In this document: piece after piece, positions 1 to 6,827 of the stretch
How positions within the stretch are numbered: the stretch's first letter is position 1
Layout: each line of letters starts with the position of its first letter
Source: Uliginosibacterium paludis
GTDB lineage: Bacteria; Pseudomonadota; Gammaproteobacteria; Burkholderiales; Rhodocyclaceae
Direction: 5' to 3'
NCBI RefSeq assembly: GCF_039631355.1
Contig: NZ_JBDIVF010000006.1
Span: 62,001-126,000, forward strand
Length of the DNA: 64,000 nt
Program-made: the position numbers and the translations under genes
The notes under the pieces: generated by a model
Told to the model about the DNA's origin: nothing
Database searches by the model: none
The model's input: only the letters and a program-made list of their open reading frames with translations

Positions 1-455
1 CGTATGGCGCGCCGCAGAACACCTGGGCCGATGGTCCGGCGCTGTGGGTAGCGGCTGGCAAGTCTGCCAACGAATACAAGGTTGCAGCAGCCTTCATCCG
101 CTTCTGGCTGACGCCGGAGAACCAGGTCGAGTGGCAGGTCAAGTCCGGCTTCCTGCCGCTGAGCCCGGCGGGGCTTCTGGTGACCCAGTCGAGCCGCCTG
201 CTGAGCGAGGATCTGGCTGCGCAGCGTCTGGCTGTCGCGCAACTGACCCACAAGGAAGTGACGGCCAACTCCTACGCTACAGCCTTCAGTCACCGGCGCG
301 GGGTGCGCCGTGTTCTGGCTGAAGAGATGGAAGCGATTTTTGCGGACAAGAAGCCGCCCAAGCAGGGCCTGGATGACGCCGTGCAGCGCATCCGTGCTGG
401 CGAGCAGGGGTGTTGCAGCCCGCTCGCCGCCATGCCGGCAGGTCGCCTGAACTAA
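1..455 (+). CDS. UgpB-like sugar/glycerol-phosphate ABC transporter binding protein, 3' part
   Basis: The reading frame is open from base 3 to a TAA at 453-455, giving 150 residues of a protein whose start lies outside the window. The piece begins YGAPQNTWADGPALWV and continues with a tryptophan-rich helical region, then a lysine/proline segment. This matches my memory of the C-terminal third of E. coli UgpB, the periplasmic sn-glycerol-3-phosphate binding protein, where a GAPQN segment precedes the final domain. The family feeds an ABC importer in the inner membrane. No partner permease is visible because the gene is cut by the window edge. Substrate is uncertain: related binding proteins carry other polyols or sugars. 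Confidence 0.72.
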   Translation, partial: YGAPQNTWADGPALWVAAGKSANEYKVAAAFIRFWLTPENQVEWQVKSGFLPLSPAGLLVTQSSRLLSEDLAAQRLAVAQLTHKEVTANSYATAFSHRRGVRRVLAEEMEAIFADKKPPKQGLDDAVQRIRAGEQGCCSPLAAMPAGRLN

Positions 456-474
456 GTCTGCCTTCCACCTGAAA

Positions 475-509
475 GCCCGCTTGCCGGTATCCGGCAGGCG
501 GGCTTTTTT
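475..509 (+). terminator. Rho-independent terminator after the UgpB-like gene
   Basis: A 13-bp stem (GCCCGCTTGCCGG / CCGGCAGGCGGGC, one G-T type mismatch) with a TATC loop is followed by six T residues. It starts about 20 bases after the stop codon. Confidence 0.9.
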
Positions 510-690
510 CATTTCCAGCCCGGCTTTCCGCATGCGGCCGATTGCTCCTGAGCTGCTTTCGCGTCTGCGCCGAAGCAGCGCTGGCCGACGCCCCTTGCCC
601 GCATTGCTGTGGACCGGAAGCCACGCGCCGTCCGCCTGCGATCGCCTTGTCTGCAGAAGGCCGTTGTCATGAAATGATAAAGAATGTAAA

Positions 691-709
691 AATGCGAACT
701 GTTCGCATT
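691..709. promoter_or_regulatory. Perfect 9-1-9 palindrome, candidate Fur operator
   Basis: AATGCGAACTGTTCGCATT is a perfect inverted repeat around one central base, 69 bases before the start of the TonB-dependent receptor gene. It fits the 7-1-7 layout of Fur boxes (TGxxAAx n xTTxxCA). A copy with one arm mismatch lies at 6665-6683 in front of tonB. Fur is the obvious candidate from position and gene content; no fur gene is in the window. Confidence 0.7.
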
Positions 710-777
710 CGCGATCCTGTTGTTTTGAAAACAAGCGTCGTCTCCCGGACGTTCGCCATTCCCTACGGAGCTTACCC

Positions 778-3009
778 ATGTCTGCACGTCATCTGCGTGT
801 ATCCCGTCTTGCGCAGGCCACACACCTTGCGCTGATCTCCCTTGCGCTGTCTCAGCCCGCTTTGGCCCAGACTACGCAGACCCCCGCCAACAAGGACGCG
901 AAAACCCTCGGAGAGGTCCGGGTGACCGCAGACCGTCCGGTAGAAACCGAGGCGAAGGAGAGCTATCAGGCGGTGACGTCGACCATCGGCAAGGGCAAGC
1001 AGGCCCTGCGCGACATTCCGCAGTCGGTGACCGTCGTGACCGAGAAGCTCATCGACGACCGCAACCTCGACACCTTGAAGGACGTGCTGCACCAGACCGC
1101 CGGCGTGACGTTCCTTGCGGCCGAAGGCGGCGAGGAAGACATCCGCCTGCGCGGCTTTTCCATGCAGCAGACCGGTGACATCCTCGTCGACGGCATGCGT
1201 GACCCGGCCATCTACGAACGCGACACCTTCAATTACGACCGTCTCGAGGTGCTGCGTGGTTCGGCCTCGATGCTGTTCGGTCGCGGCTCGACCGGGGGCG
1301 TGGTGAACCAGGTGAGCAAGCAGGCCTTCCTGCTCGATCAGCATGAGCTGAATCTGACCTACGGCTCGCACAACTATGCGCGTGTTGAAACCGACCTCAA
1401 CTTCACCACCGGGCAGAGCTCCGCGTTCCGCCTCACCGCGATGAAGAACCAGGCGGACAACAATGGTGCGGGTGCTTCCATCGACAAGGAAGGTGCCGCG
1501 GGCAACTTCCGCTGGGGCATCGGCGAGCGGGACGAATTCAGCGCCAGCCTGTTCTATCTGAAGAACCGCAACGGCATCAACTACGGCCTGCCCTGGCTCA
1601 CGCGCGGCGGTGGCAACTCCGGCAGCAATACGCTGATCGACAAGGATCCGAAGACCTATTACGGCCTCGACAGTGACCAGGCCAACAGCGACGTGGTCAG
1701 CAGCACCTTCAGCCATCTTCACCGCTTCATGGACGGCGGCGAACTGAAGACCGCGGTGCGCGCCGCGAAGGTGGCGCGTGACCAGCGCGCCAGCACGGTG
1801 CGCTTCGTCACGGCCACGACCGAGGACACGATCAACGACAACACGGCGCTGAGCCGCGGGACGCAGATCAAGATCCAGGATCTCGACAACCAGGTCGTGC
1901 AGAGCGACTACACGAACAAGTTCAACTGGTTCGGGCTGCGCCACGACGTGACGACCGGTGTGGATTTCAACAACGAAACGCGCAGGGTTTTCGCTGCCGT
2001 GTCGCCCGCGACCCTGACCAAGTCCAATACCACGGTCGGTGACACCGACGGGACGGCGGCGATCAATGAGGATCTGCGCAGCATCCGCAAATCCAACGAG
2101 TTTGACGCGACGTCGGCCGGCGCCTACTTCCAGGATCTGGCCCAGATCGCCGAGCACTGGAAGCTGCTGGGAGGCTTGCGGTTCGACTATTTCAACGGTA
2201 ACTACCGCACCTTCAGCACCGCTGACACCTCGCTGGGGGCCCAGACCTCGCAACGCGGCCGCAGCGACAAGCTCTGGAGCAAGCGATTCGGCGTGCTCTA
2301 CCAGCCGACGAACATGGCTTCCTTCCACTTCTCCTACGGCACCTCGTTCAACACTTCGGGCGATACCTACCAGTACGACCTGCAGACGGCCAACACCGAT
2401 CCCGAGAAGAGCCGCAACATCGAACTGGGTTCCAAGCTGGATCTGGCCAGCGGCAATGCAACGCTGCGTCTGGCCCTCTTCCACAGCACGAAGTACAACG
2501 AGCGCAACACCGACACCGAGACCGTCGCCCAGGATCCGACGACCTACATGCTCTCGGCCGAGCGTTACGCCAAGGGCTTCGAGACCGACATCACCGGCCG
2601 CATCACGCCGAACTGGGAAAGCTACTTCTCCTACACCTGGATTCCGGTGGCGAAGATCGCCAAGGGCGCACGTCAGTCCAATGCAACCGAGCCCGAAGGC
2701 CAGCGTCCCGGCCTGATTCCGAAGCATCAGGCGACCTGGTGGAACACCTACAAGATCGGTCAGAGCTGGCGCGTGGGTCTGGGCCTGAATGGCCGGACCA
2801 AGATGTCGCCGCAGCTCGTGACCGCCTACAAGGTGGATGGCTATGTGACGGCAGACGCGATGGCCGAGTACGAAGTCACGCGTGACCTGACCTTCAAGTT
2901 CAACATCACGAACCTCACCAACAAGCTGTATGCCGACAGCCTCTACCGCGGCCACTACGTGCCCGGCAAGGGACGCGTGCTGCAGCTGACCGGGTCCTAC
3001 CGTTTCTGA
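778..3009 (+). CDS. TonB-dependent siderophore receptor (Fiu/FpvA-like)
   Basis: This 743-residue outer-membrane receptor imports a ferric siderophore using energy from TonB-ExbB-ExbD. Residues 1 to about 31 form a signal peptide ending ALSQPALAQ. A possible TonB box (GEVRVTA) lies near residue 45. The plug follows, with the family signatures RDIPQSVTVVT and DRLEVLRGSASMLFGRG. The rest is a 22-strand type barrel ending in a C-terminal phenylalanine (GSYRF). The length is typical of the family, and the catecholate class is the closest resemblance I recognise, but the ligand cannot be deduced. Downstream are a DUF1513 gene and a TonB-domain lipoprotein gene; a divergent tonB operon follows. The palindrome at 691-709 suggests iron control. 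Confidence 0.93.
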   Translation: MSARHLRVSRLAQATHLALISLALSQPALAQTTQTPANKDAKTLGEVRVTADRPVETEAKESYQAVTSTIGKGKQALRDIPQSVTVVTEKLIDDRNLDTLKDVLHQTAGVTFLAAEGGEEDIRLRGFSMQQTGDILVDGMRDPAIYERDTFNYDRLEVLRGSASMLFGRGSTGGVVNQVSKQAFLLDQHELNLTYGSHNYARVETDLNFTTGQSSAFRLTAMKNQADNNGAGASIDKEGAAGNFRWGIGERDEFSASLFYLKNRNGINYGLPWLTRGGGNSGSNTLIDKDPKTYYGLDSDQANSDVVSSTFSHLHRFMDGGELKTAVRAAKVARDQRASTVRFVTATTEDTINDNTALSRGTQIKIQDLDNQVVQSDYTNKFNWFGLRHDVTTGVDFNNETRRVFAAVSPATLTKSNTTVGDTDGTAAINEDLRSIRKSNEFDATSAGAYFQDLAQIAEHWKLLGGLRFDYFNGNYRTFSTADTSLGAQTSQRGRSDKLWSKRFGVLYQPTNMASFHFSYGTSFNTSGDTYQYDLQTANTDPEKSRNIELGSKLDLASGNATLRLALFHSTKYNERNTDTETVAQDPTTYMLSAERYAKGFETDITGRITPNWESYFSYTWIPVAKIAKGARQSNATEPEGQRPGLIPKHQATWWNTYKIGQSWRVGLGLNGRTKMSPQLVTAYKVDGYVTADAMAEYEVTRDLTFKFNITNLTNKLYADSLYRGHYVPGKGRVLQLTGSYRF

Positions 3010-3021
3010 TTCAACCCTGTC

Positions 3022-3047
3022 GGGCCGGCCGCAAGCCGGCCCTTTTT
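3022..3047 (+). terminator. Rho-independent terminator after the receptor gene
   Basis: An 8-bp stem GGGCCGGC/GCCGGCCC with a CGCAA loop is followed by TTTTT. It sits between the receptor and the DUF1513 gene, so the downstream gene may depend on read-through or its own promoter. Confidence 0.85.
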
Positions 3048-3066
3048 CCGTTTCATGGAGTTCAAG

Positions 3067-4209
3067 ATGGATCGTCGCAGTTTCCTGCAAACCCTCGGCT
3101 TGCTCGGCGCATCAGCGCTGCTGCCGCGCCCCGCGCTGGCGGCTGCCGCCCCGGCCACTACCGTGATTGCTGCCGCCTGGTATGCCAGCGGCGAGCTGCC
3201 TCCGCCATTCTCGAAAGGCGTGGGGCATTACGTCGGCGTGCTGCAGATTGACTGGGCCGCGAGCGACATCCGTCTCCTCGGTGCGGTCAAGGTTCCGCAT
3301 CGGCCGCACGGCATCGTAGCCACGCCTGATGGCTCGGGCTTCCATGCAGTGGCATTCCGTCATGGCGGCTGGATGCTGCACGCAGACCGCGAAGGCAAGG
3401 TGATCCGTCGGATCGACACGGCCGTGCCGGACGGCAAGCGGACTTTCGATGGCCATCTCGAACTCTCGCCCGATGGAAAATGGCTCTTCACCACCGAGAC
3501 CGATGTCGGCACCGGGCAGGGCTGGGTCAGCGTCCGGCGCGCAGCGACACTCGAGCGCGTGGCCGAATTTCCGACCCGCGGCATTGATCCGCACCAGCTT
3601 CTGCTCGATGACGAAGGCATGGTGGTGGTGGCCAACGGTGGCATTCGCTGGACGCTGGACAACCAGAAGCTCGACCTCGACCGCATGGAATCCTCGCTGG
3701 TCCGCATCAATGCCGAAAACGGCGAGCTGCTCGGCCAATGGACACTGCGCGACAAGCAGCTCTCGATGCGCCACATCGCCTGGAACACCACGCCCGCTGG
3801 CAAGCGTGTGTTGGGCATCGCGATGCAGGGCCAGCATGAAGGCGCGGACGAGCGACGCAACTCGCCTGTACTCGCGCTCTGGGATGGCAAGTCGCTGGAT
3901 ATCCCCAGCCGCTCGCCGCTCGGTCTGGGCTACCTTGGCGACATCCAGCCGGGCCCTGGTGGCGGTTTCCTGATGAGCGCCGAGATTCACGACCGCGCGG
4001 TGTTCTGGCATCCGGGTGACGCGGCAAAGCTCTTCCTGATCGCCGAAATGTCCCGCGCGGCAGCGATTGCGCCCTCGGGCGAGAACAACAGTCTGTTCAT
4101 CGGTGGCGAGAAAGGCATCGCGCGCTGGGAGCTCAACCAGCAGGCACAGCTGCTGCCCTGGCCTCTGCCCATTGCGCCGGATCACCACTGGGCCGTGCTG
4201 CAGGGCTGA
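3067..4209 (+). CDS. Tat-exported DUF1513 family protein
   Basis: This 380-residue protein has a twin-arginine signal at its start (MDRRSFLQTLGLLGASALL, cleavage near ALA-AAAP), so it is exported folded to the periplasm. The body has repeated aspartate/glycine turns typical of a seven-bladed propeller, as expected for DUF1513. From memory, DUF1513 genes often lie beside imelysin and iron-uptake genes; here the neighbours are a siderophore receptor upstream and a TonB-type lipoprotein downstream, which supports an iron-related role without defining it. The start at 3067 is preferred to an in-frame ATG at 3055 because the GGAG ribosome site (3057-3060) sits correctly in front of it and the Tat motif then begins the protein. 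Confidence 0.8.
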   Translation: MDRRSFLQTLGLLGASALLPRPALAAAAPATTVIAAAWYASGELPPPFSKGVGHYVGVLQIDWAASDIRLLGAVKVPHRPHGIVATPDGSGFHAVAFRHGGWMLHADREGKVIRRIDTAVPDGKRTFDGHLELSPDGKWLFTTETDVGTGQGWVSVRRAATLERVAEFPTRGIDPHQLLLDDEGMVVVANGGIRWTLDNQKLDLDRMESSLVRINAENGELLGQWTLRDKQLSMRHIAWNTTPAGKRVLGIAMQGQHEGADERRNSPVLALWDGKSLDIPSRSPLGLGYLGDIQPGPGGGFLMSAEIHDRAVFWHPGDAAKLFLIAEMSRAAAIAPSGENNSLFIGGEKGIARWELNQQAQLLPWPLPIAPDHHWAVLQG

Positions 4210-4233
4210 TTTTTTCCTTCCGTTTTCCTCGTT

Positions 4234-4284
4234 GCCCGCTTCATCGCGGGCCACACTTTTCACAGGCCGCAAGGCCTGTTTTTT
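4234..4284 (+). terminator. Two hairpins, the second a clear terminator
   Basis: A first hairpin GCCCGC-TTCATC-GCGGGC lies at 4234-4251. A second, ACAGGCC-GCAA-GGCCTGT at 4262-4279, runs into a T tract ending at 4284. The next gene's ribosome site (CAGGAG) begins at once after the T tract. Confidence 0.8.
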
Positions 4285-4295
4285 CAGGAGTTTTC

Positions 4296-4649
4296 ATGCG
4301 CCTTCATGCTGCCGCGTCCTGTCTTGTTCTGCTCGCTGCCTGTGCCACCCAGCCGGCGCAGGAGTGGCCAGCCGATGTTGTCAGCTTTGACCGGATGACG
4401 CTGGCAGGCCCGGTGGGGCTCACGATCAGCCGGAAGCTCGGCCAGGATCTGCCGCGTGGCGTGGTCGGTCTGAAGCTCTGGGTGGATGAGCAGGGCAGGG
4501 TTCGCAAGGTCGTTCAGCTCGAATCGAGCGGTCATGAAAACCTCGATGCCGCGGCCGCCCAGAGCGCACTGGGTCTGCGTTTCAAGCCCTGGCTCCGGGA
4601 CGGGCAGCCGGCTCCGGTCACCGTGCTGATGCCCTACCGGATGATCTGA
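4296..4649 (+). CDS. Small lipoprotein consisting of a TonB C-terminal domain
   Basis: This 117-residue protein has a type II signal peptide with lipobox LLAAC (Cys16). Alanine at +2 would favour sorting to the outer membrane. Residues from about 55 to the end match the TonB C-terminal domain pattern: VGLKLWVDEQGRVRKV, an ESSGHENLD segment, FKPW, then a final VTVLMPY strand. In ordinary TonB this domain is tethered to the inner membrane by an N-terminal helix and a proline-rich spacer; here both are missing and a lipid anchor replaces them. It lies between the siderophore receptor/DUF1513 genes and the divergent tonB-exbB-exbD operon. It could bind TonB boxes from the outer-membrane side or act as a decoy or adaptor; this is inference. 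Confidence 0.7.
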   Translation: MRLHAAASCLVLLAACATQPAQEWPADVVSFDRMTLAGPVGLTISRKLGQDLPRGVVGLKLWVDEQGRVRKVVQLESSGHENLDAAAAQSALGLRFKPWLRDGQPAPVTVLMPYRMI

Positions 4650-4660
4650 ACGCGGGCATG

Positions 4661-4689
4661 AAAAAGCCGCCGGGCTTGCGCCGGGCGGC
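4661..4689 (-). terminator. Terminator for the tonB-exbB-exbD operon
   Basis: GCCGCC and GGCGGC arms with an inner GGC/GCC pairing form a hairpin. On the minus strand it is followed by TTTTT (4665-4661). It may serve both converging genes, but only the minus strand has the T run. Confidence 0.75.
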
Positions 4690-4729
4690 CGATGGAAGAG
4701 AGGGCAGCGCTGCAAGTCCTGCGGGGCCT

Positions 4730-5155
4730 TTATTCCGGCTGGCTCACGAAGGCGATCTTGGTGAGCTTGGCCCGGGCCGCTGCCGCCATGACCTTCGCGA
4801 TGGCTTCATAAGGCGTGGTCTTGTCCGCGCGCAGCTGGATCTCCGGTGCGGCGGCAGGGTCGGTCACAGCCGCACCGGCGCCCTCGAAGCGGCTTGCCAC
4901 GTCGGCTTCTTCGAGCTTCTCTCCGTTCCAGAAGACGGCAGAGTCCGGCGTGATCGCGATTTCGATGCGCTCGGGCTTGACCTTGTTTTCGTCGCTGGTC
5001 GTGCGCGGCAGGTCCACCTTCACCGCATTCGTGAGCAGCGGCGCGGTGAGGATGAAGATCACCAGCAGCACCAGCATCACGTCGATCAGCGGCACCATGT
5101 TGATCTCGGCCATGGGGGCCGAGCTGCCCTGCTTGTTGAATCCGCCGAACGCCAT
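4730..5155 (-). CDS. exbD: Biopolymer transport protein ExbD
   Basis: This 141-residue inner-membrane protein partners ExbB in the proton-driven motor that energises TonB. After a short cytoplasmic N-terminus (MAEINMVPLIDVML) there is one membrane helix containing the conserved aspartate of the family, D25, in PLIDVMLVLLVIF. A periplasmic domain follows. Its ATG shares one base with the exbB stop (TGATG at 5157-5153), so the two are translationally coupled. A longer in-frame reading upstream lies inside exbB and is not the gene. Confidence 0.95.
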   Translation of the reverse strand: MAFGGFNKQGSSAPMAEINMVPLIDVMLVLLVIFILTAPLLTNAVKVDLPRTTSDENKVKPERIEIAITPDSAVFWNGEKLEEADVASRFEGAGAAVTDPAAAPEIQLRADKTTPYEAIAKVMAAAARAKLTKIAFVSQPE

Positions 5156-5886
5156 CACGCAGCTTCCTGCTGACCCAGCGACACCACGCGGCCGCTCTGG
5201 CTGTTGTTGTGGGTGCCGGTGGTGAGGTAGGCGAAGAGGTCGTGCGCGAAAGCGTCCAGCGCAGCCAGGGTCAGGCGGTTGTGGCGATTGAAGCTGTTGT
5301 AGGCGACCACCGCAGGCAGGGCCACGGCCAGCCCCAGGCCGGTCATGATCAGGGCCTCGCCCACCGGGCCGGCGACCTTGTCCAGCGTGCCGGCACCGCT
5401 CATGCCGATCGACACCAGTGCGCCATACACGCCCCACACCGTGCCGAGCAGACCCACGAAAGGCGCGGTCGAGCCGACCGTGGCCAGTACGGTGAGGCCG
5501 TTTTCGAGACGCGCGGTTTCCTCGTCGATGACTTTGCGCATGCCACGGGTCAGAAACTCGCCCAGGCCACCTGCCTCACCCAGCTTGCCGCCGCCGGTAC
5601 GCTGATGGTGCTCGCGGGCGAAGAGCGCGTGGCTGGTCAGGTGCGAAAAGGGCTCGGTTGCGCCATGGGTGCTGATTTCGTTGCGAACCTCTTCCAGCGA
5701 GCTGGCATTCCAGAACAGCTCGACGAACTTGTGCGAGCTGCGGCGCAGGCGCAGGTTGCTGATGGTCTTGGTGATGATGAAGAACCATGATGCCAGCGAC
5801 ATCAGGATCAGGATCACGAAGAGCGTCTTGCCCAGGCCGTCAGCCTGGGAAATGAAGTGGGCGAAGCCGAGTGTCTGGGTCTGCAT
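5155..5886 (-). CDS. exbB: MotA/TolQ/ExbB proton channel family protein ExbB
   Basis: This 243-residue inner-membrane protein is the proton channel scaffold of the TonB motor. A first membrane segment lies at about residues 17-38 (LGKTLFVILILMSLASWFFII). A long cytoplasmic loop follows, then the paired helices of the MotA/TolQ/ExbB domain around residues 130-205, with the typical APFVGLLGTVWGVYGA and ALIMTGLGLAVALPAVVAYN stretches. It lies between tonB (34-base gap) and exbD (1-base overlap) on the minus strand. Confidence 0.95.
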   Translation of the reverse strand: MQTQTLGFAHFISQADGLGKTLFVILILMSLASWFFIITKTISNLRLRRSSHKFVELFWNASSLEEVRNEISTHGATEPFSHLTSHALFAREHHQRTGGGKLGEAGGLGEFLTRGMRKVIDEETARLENGLTVLATVGSTAPFVGLLGTVWGVYGALVSIGMSGAGTLDKVAGPVGEALIMTGLGLAVALPAVVAYNSFNRHNRLTLAALDAFAHDLFAYLTTGTHNNSQSGRVVSLGQQEAA

Positions 5887-5920
5887 GGTCTTTACTCTGT
5901 GGAACGAAGGGGGATTCTGA

Positions 5921-6604
5921 TCAGCGGTTCAGGCTGAATGTCACCGGCACGATGACCCAGGCAGCCACTGCCTGCTGGCCCTTGCGAGCGGGCGTGAAGC
6001 GCCAGCTGCTGGCCACGGTTTCCTGGGCGGCGCGGTCCAGCCGCGGGAAGCCCGAGGTTTTCTCGATCAGGACCTGCAGCGGCTTGCCTTCGGCGCTGAC
6101 CTCGATGCGCAGGCGCACCGTGCCTTCCTCGCCCAGCGAACGCGAGGCGCGGGGGTAGGCGGGATTCGGATTGCGCAGGTAGTCCGCATCATGGCGGGGC
6201 TCCTGATAGGCCTCCTGGGCGGGCTGCGCCGCGCTGGGCGCCGGGGCGGCGGGTGGCATGTCCTTTGGTGCCGGCGGTGCGGTCATGACAGGCGCATCGG
6301 GCGCGGCCGGTGCGTCGGCCTGGATGACCGGAGCCGGTGCGGGTTTGGGCTGAACCTGGCGGGGCTGAACGACCTGCTGCTTGACCGGCAGCGGCTTGGG
6401 CGGCTCGGGCTGCGGCGGCGCGATCGTTTCCAGCTTGGGCTGCTCGGTCAGGAAGCGGACCTGGAAGGTCGGCGGGAGCATCTGTTGCAGCACCGGCTGG
6501 GCGAGCATCAGCAGGCCGGCACCCGCCAGAACGTGCAGACCGATGACGATGACCATGCCGAGGGTCTGGTCGGACCGGGACTGAGCGAAAGACGGGGCTT
6601 GCAT
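5921..6604 (-). CDS. tonB: Energy transducer TonB
   Basis: This 227-residue protein transmits the ExbB-ExbD energy to outer-membrane receptors. One N-terminal membrane helix (VIVIGLHVLAGAGLLML, residues about 17-33) is followed by a proline/lysine-rich periplasmic spacer (repeated PKP, PAP, PPAP) and a C-terminal TonB domain from about residue 145 (YPRASRSLGEEGTVRLR) to the end. The ATG at 6604 is chosen because AAGG lies about 8 bases upstream. Earlier ATGs at 6658/6655 lack a ribosome site and would put the operator at 6665-6683 right against the start codon. It is the first gene of tonB-exbB-exbD. Confidence 0.93.
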   Translation of the reverse strand: MQAPSFAQSRSDQTLGMVIVIGLHVLAGAGLLMLAQPVLQQMLPPTFQVRFLTEQPKLETIAPPQPEPPKPLPVKQQVVQPRQVQPKPAPAPVIQADAPAAPDAPVMTAPPAPKDMPPAAPAPSAAQPAQEAYQEPRHDADYLRNPNPAYPRASRSLGEEGTVRLRIEVSAEGKPLQVLIEKTSGFPRLDRAAQETVASSWRFTPARKGQQAVAAWVIVPVTFSLNR

Positions 6605-6664
6605 GATGGCTGCCTTGGAAAAGACCTGCGGTCGTGCGGGGATAGGTGCTTTCATCATACTGCA

Positions 6665-6683
6665 AATGCGAACTGTTCGCGTT
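6665..6683. promoter_or_regulatory. Second copy of the iron-island palindrome, in front of tonB
   Basis: AATGCGAACTGTTCGCGTT is the same 19-bp element as at 691-709 with one changed base in the right arm. It is 61 bases upstream of the tonB ATG, in the divergent tonB/alaS region. The identical centre and left arm at both TonB-system promoters argue for one shared regulator, most likely Fur. Confidence 0.72.
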
Positions 6684-6827
6684 AAAATTTTTAACAAATC
6701 GCCCCATCGCAGCGGCCTGGTGGCATGGAAGCGGCGGCTGCAGCGGGTTTGCCGTGTTCGCGCTCGTCAAGGCATCCGGGTTAGAATTCCGCCTCCTGTT
6801 TCCCGCATATTCCGGTACGGCACGCCC

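Larger units (their letters stand above)
456..777. other. Intergenic region ahead of the siderophore receptor
   Basis: Apart from the terminator at 475-509 and the palindrome at 691-709 I see no gene here. The AT-rich stretch 668-735, unlike the flanking GC-rich DNA, is where the receptor promoter should lie. Confidence 0.6.

Noticed and set aside
772..3090. Long open frame on the minus strand opposite the siderophore receptor (772 residues)
   Set aside because: It is a mirror of the receptor coding sequence, common in GC-rich genomes, with no recognisable protein pattern, while the plus strand encodes a clear receptor.
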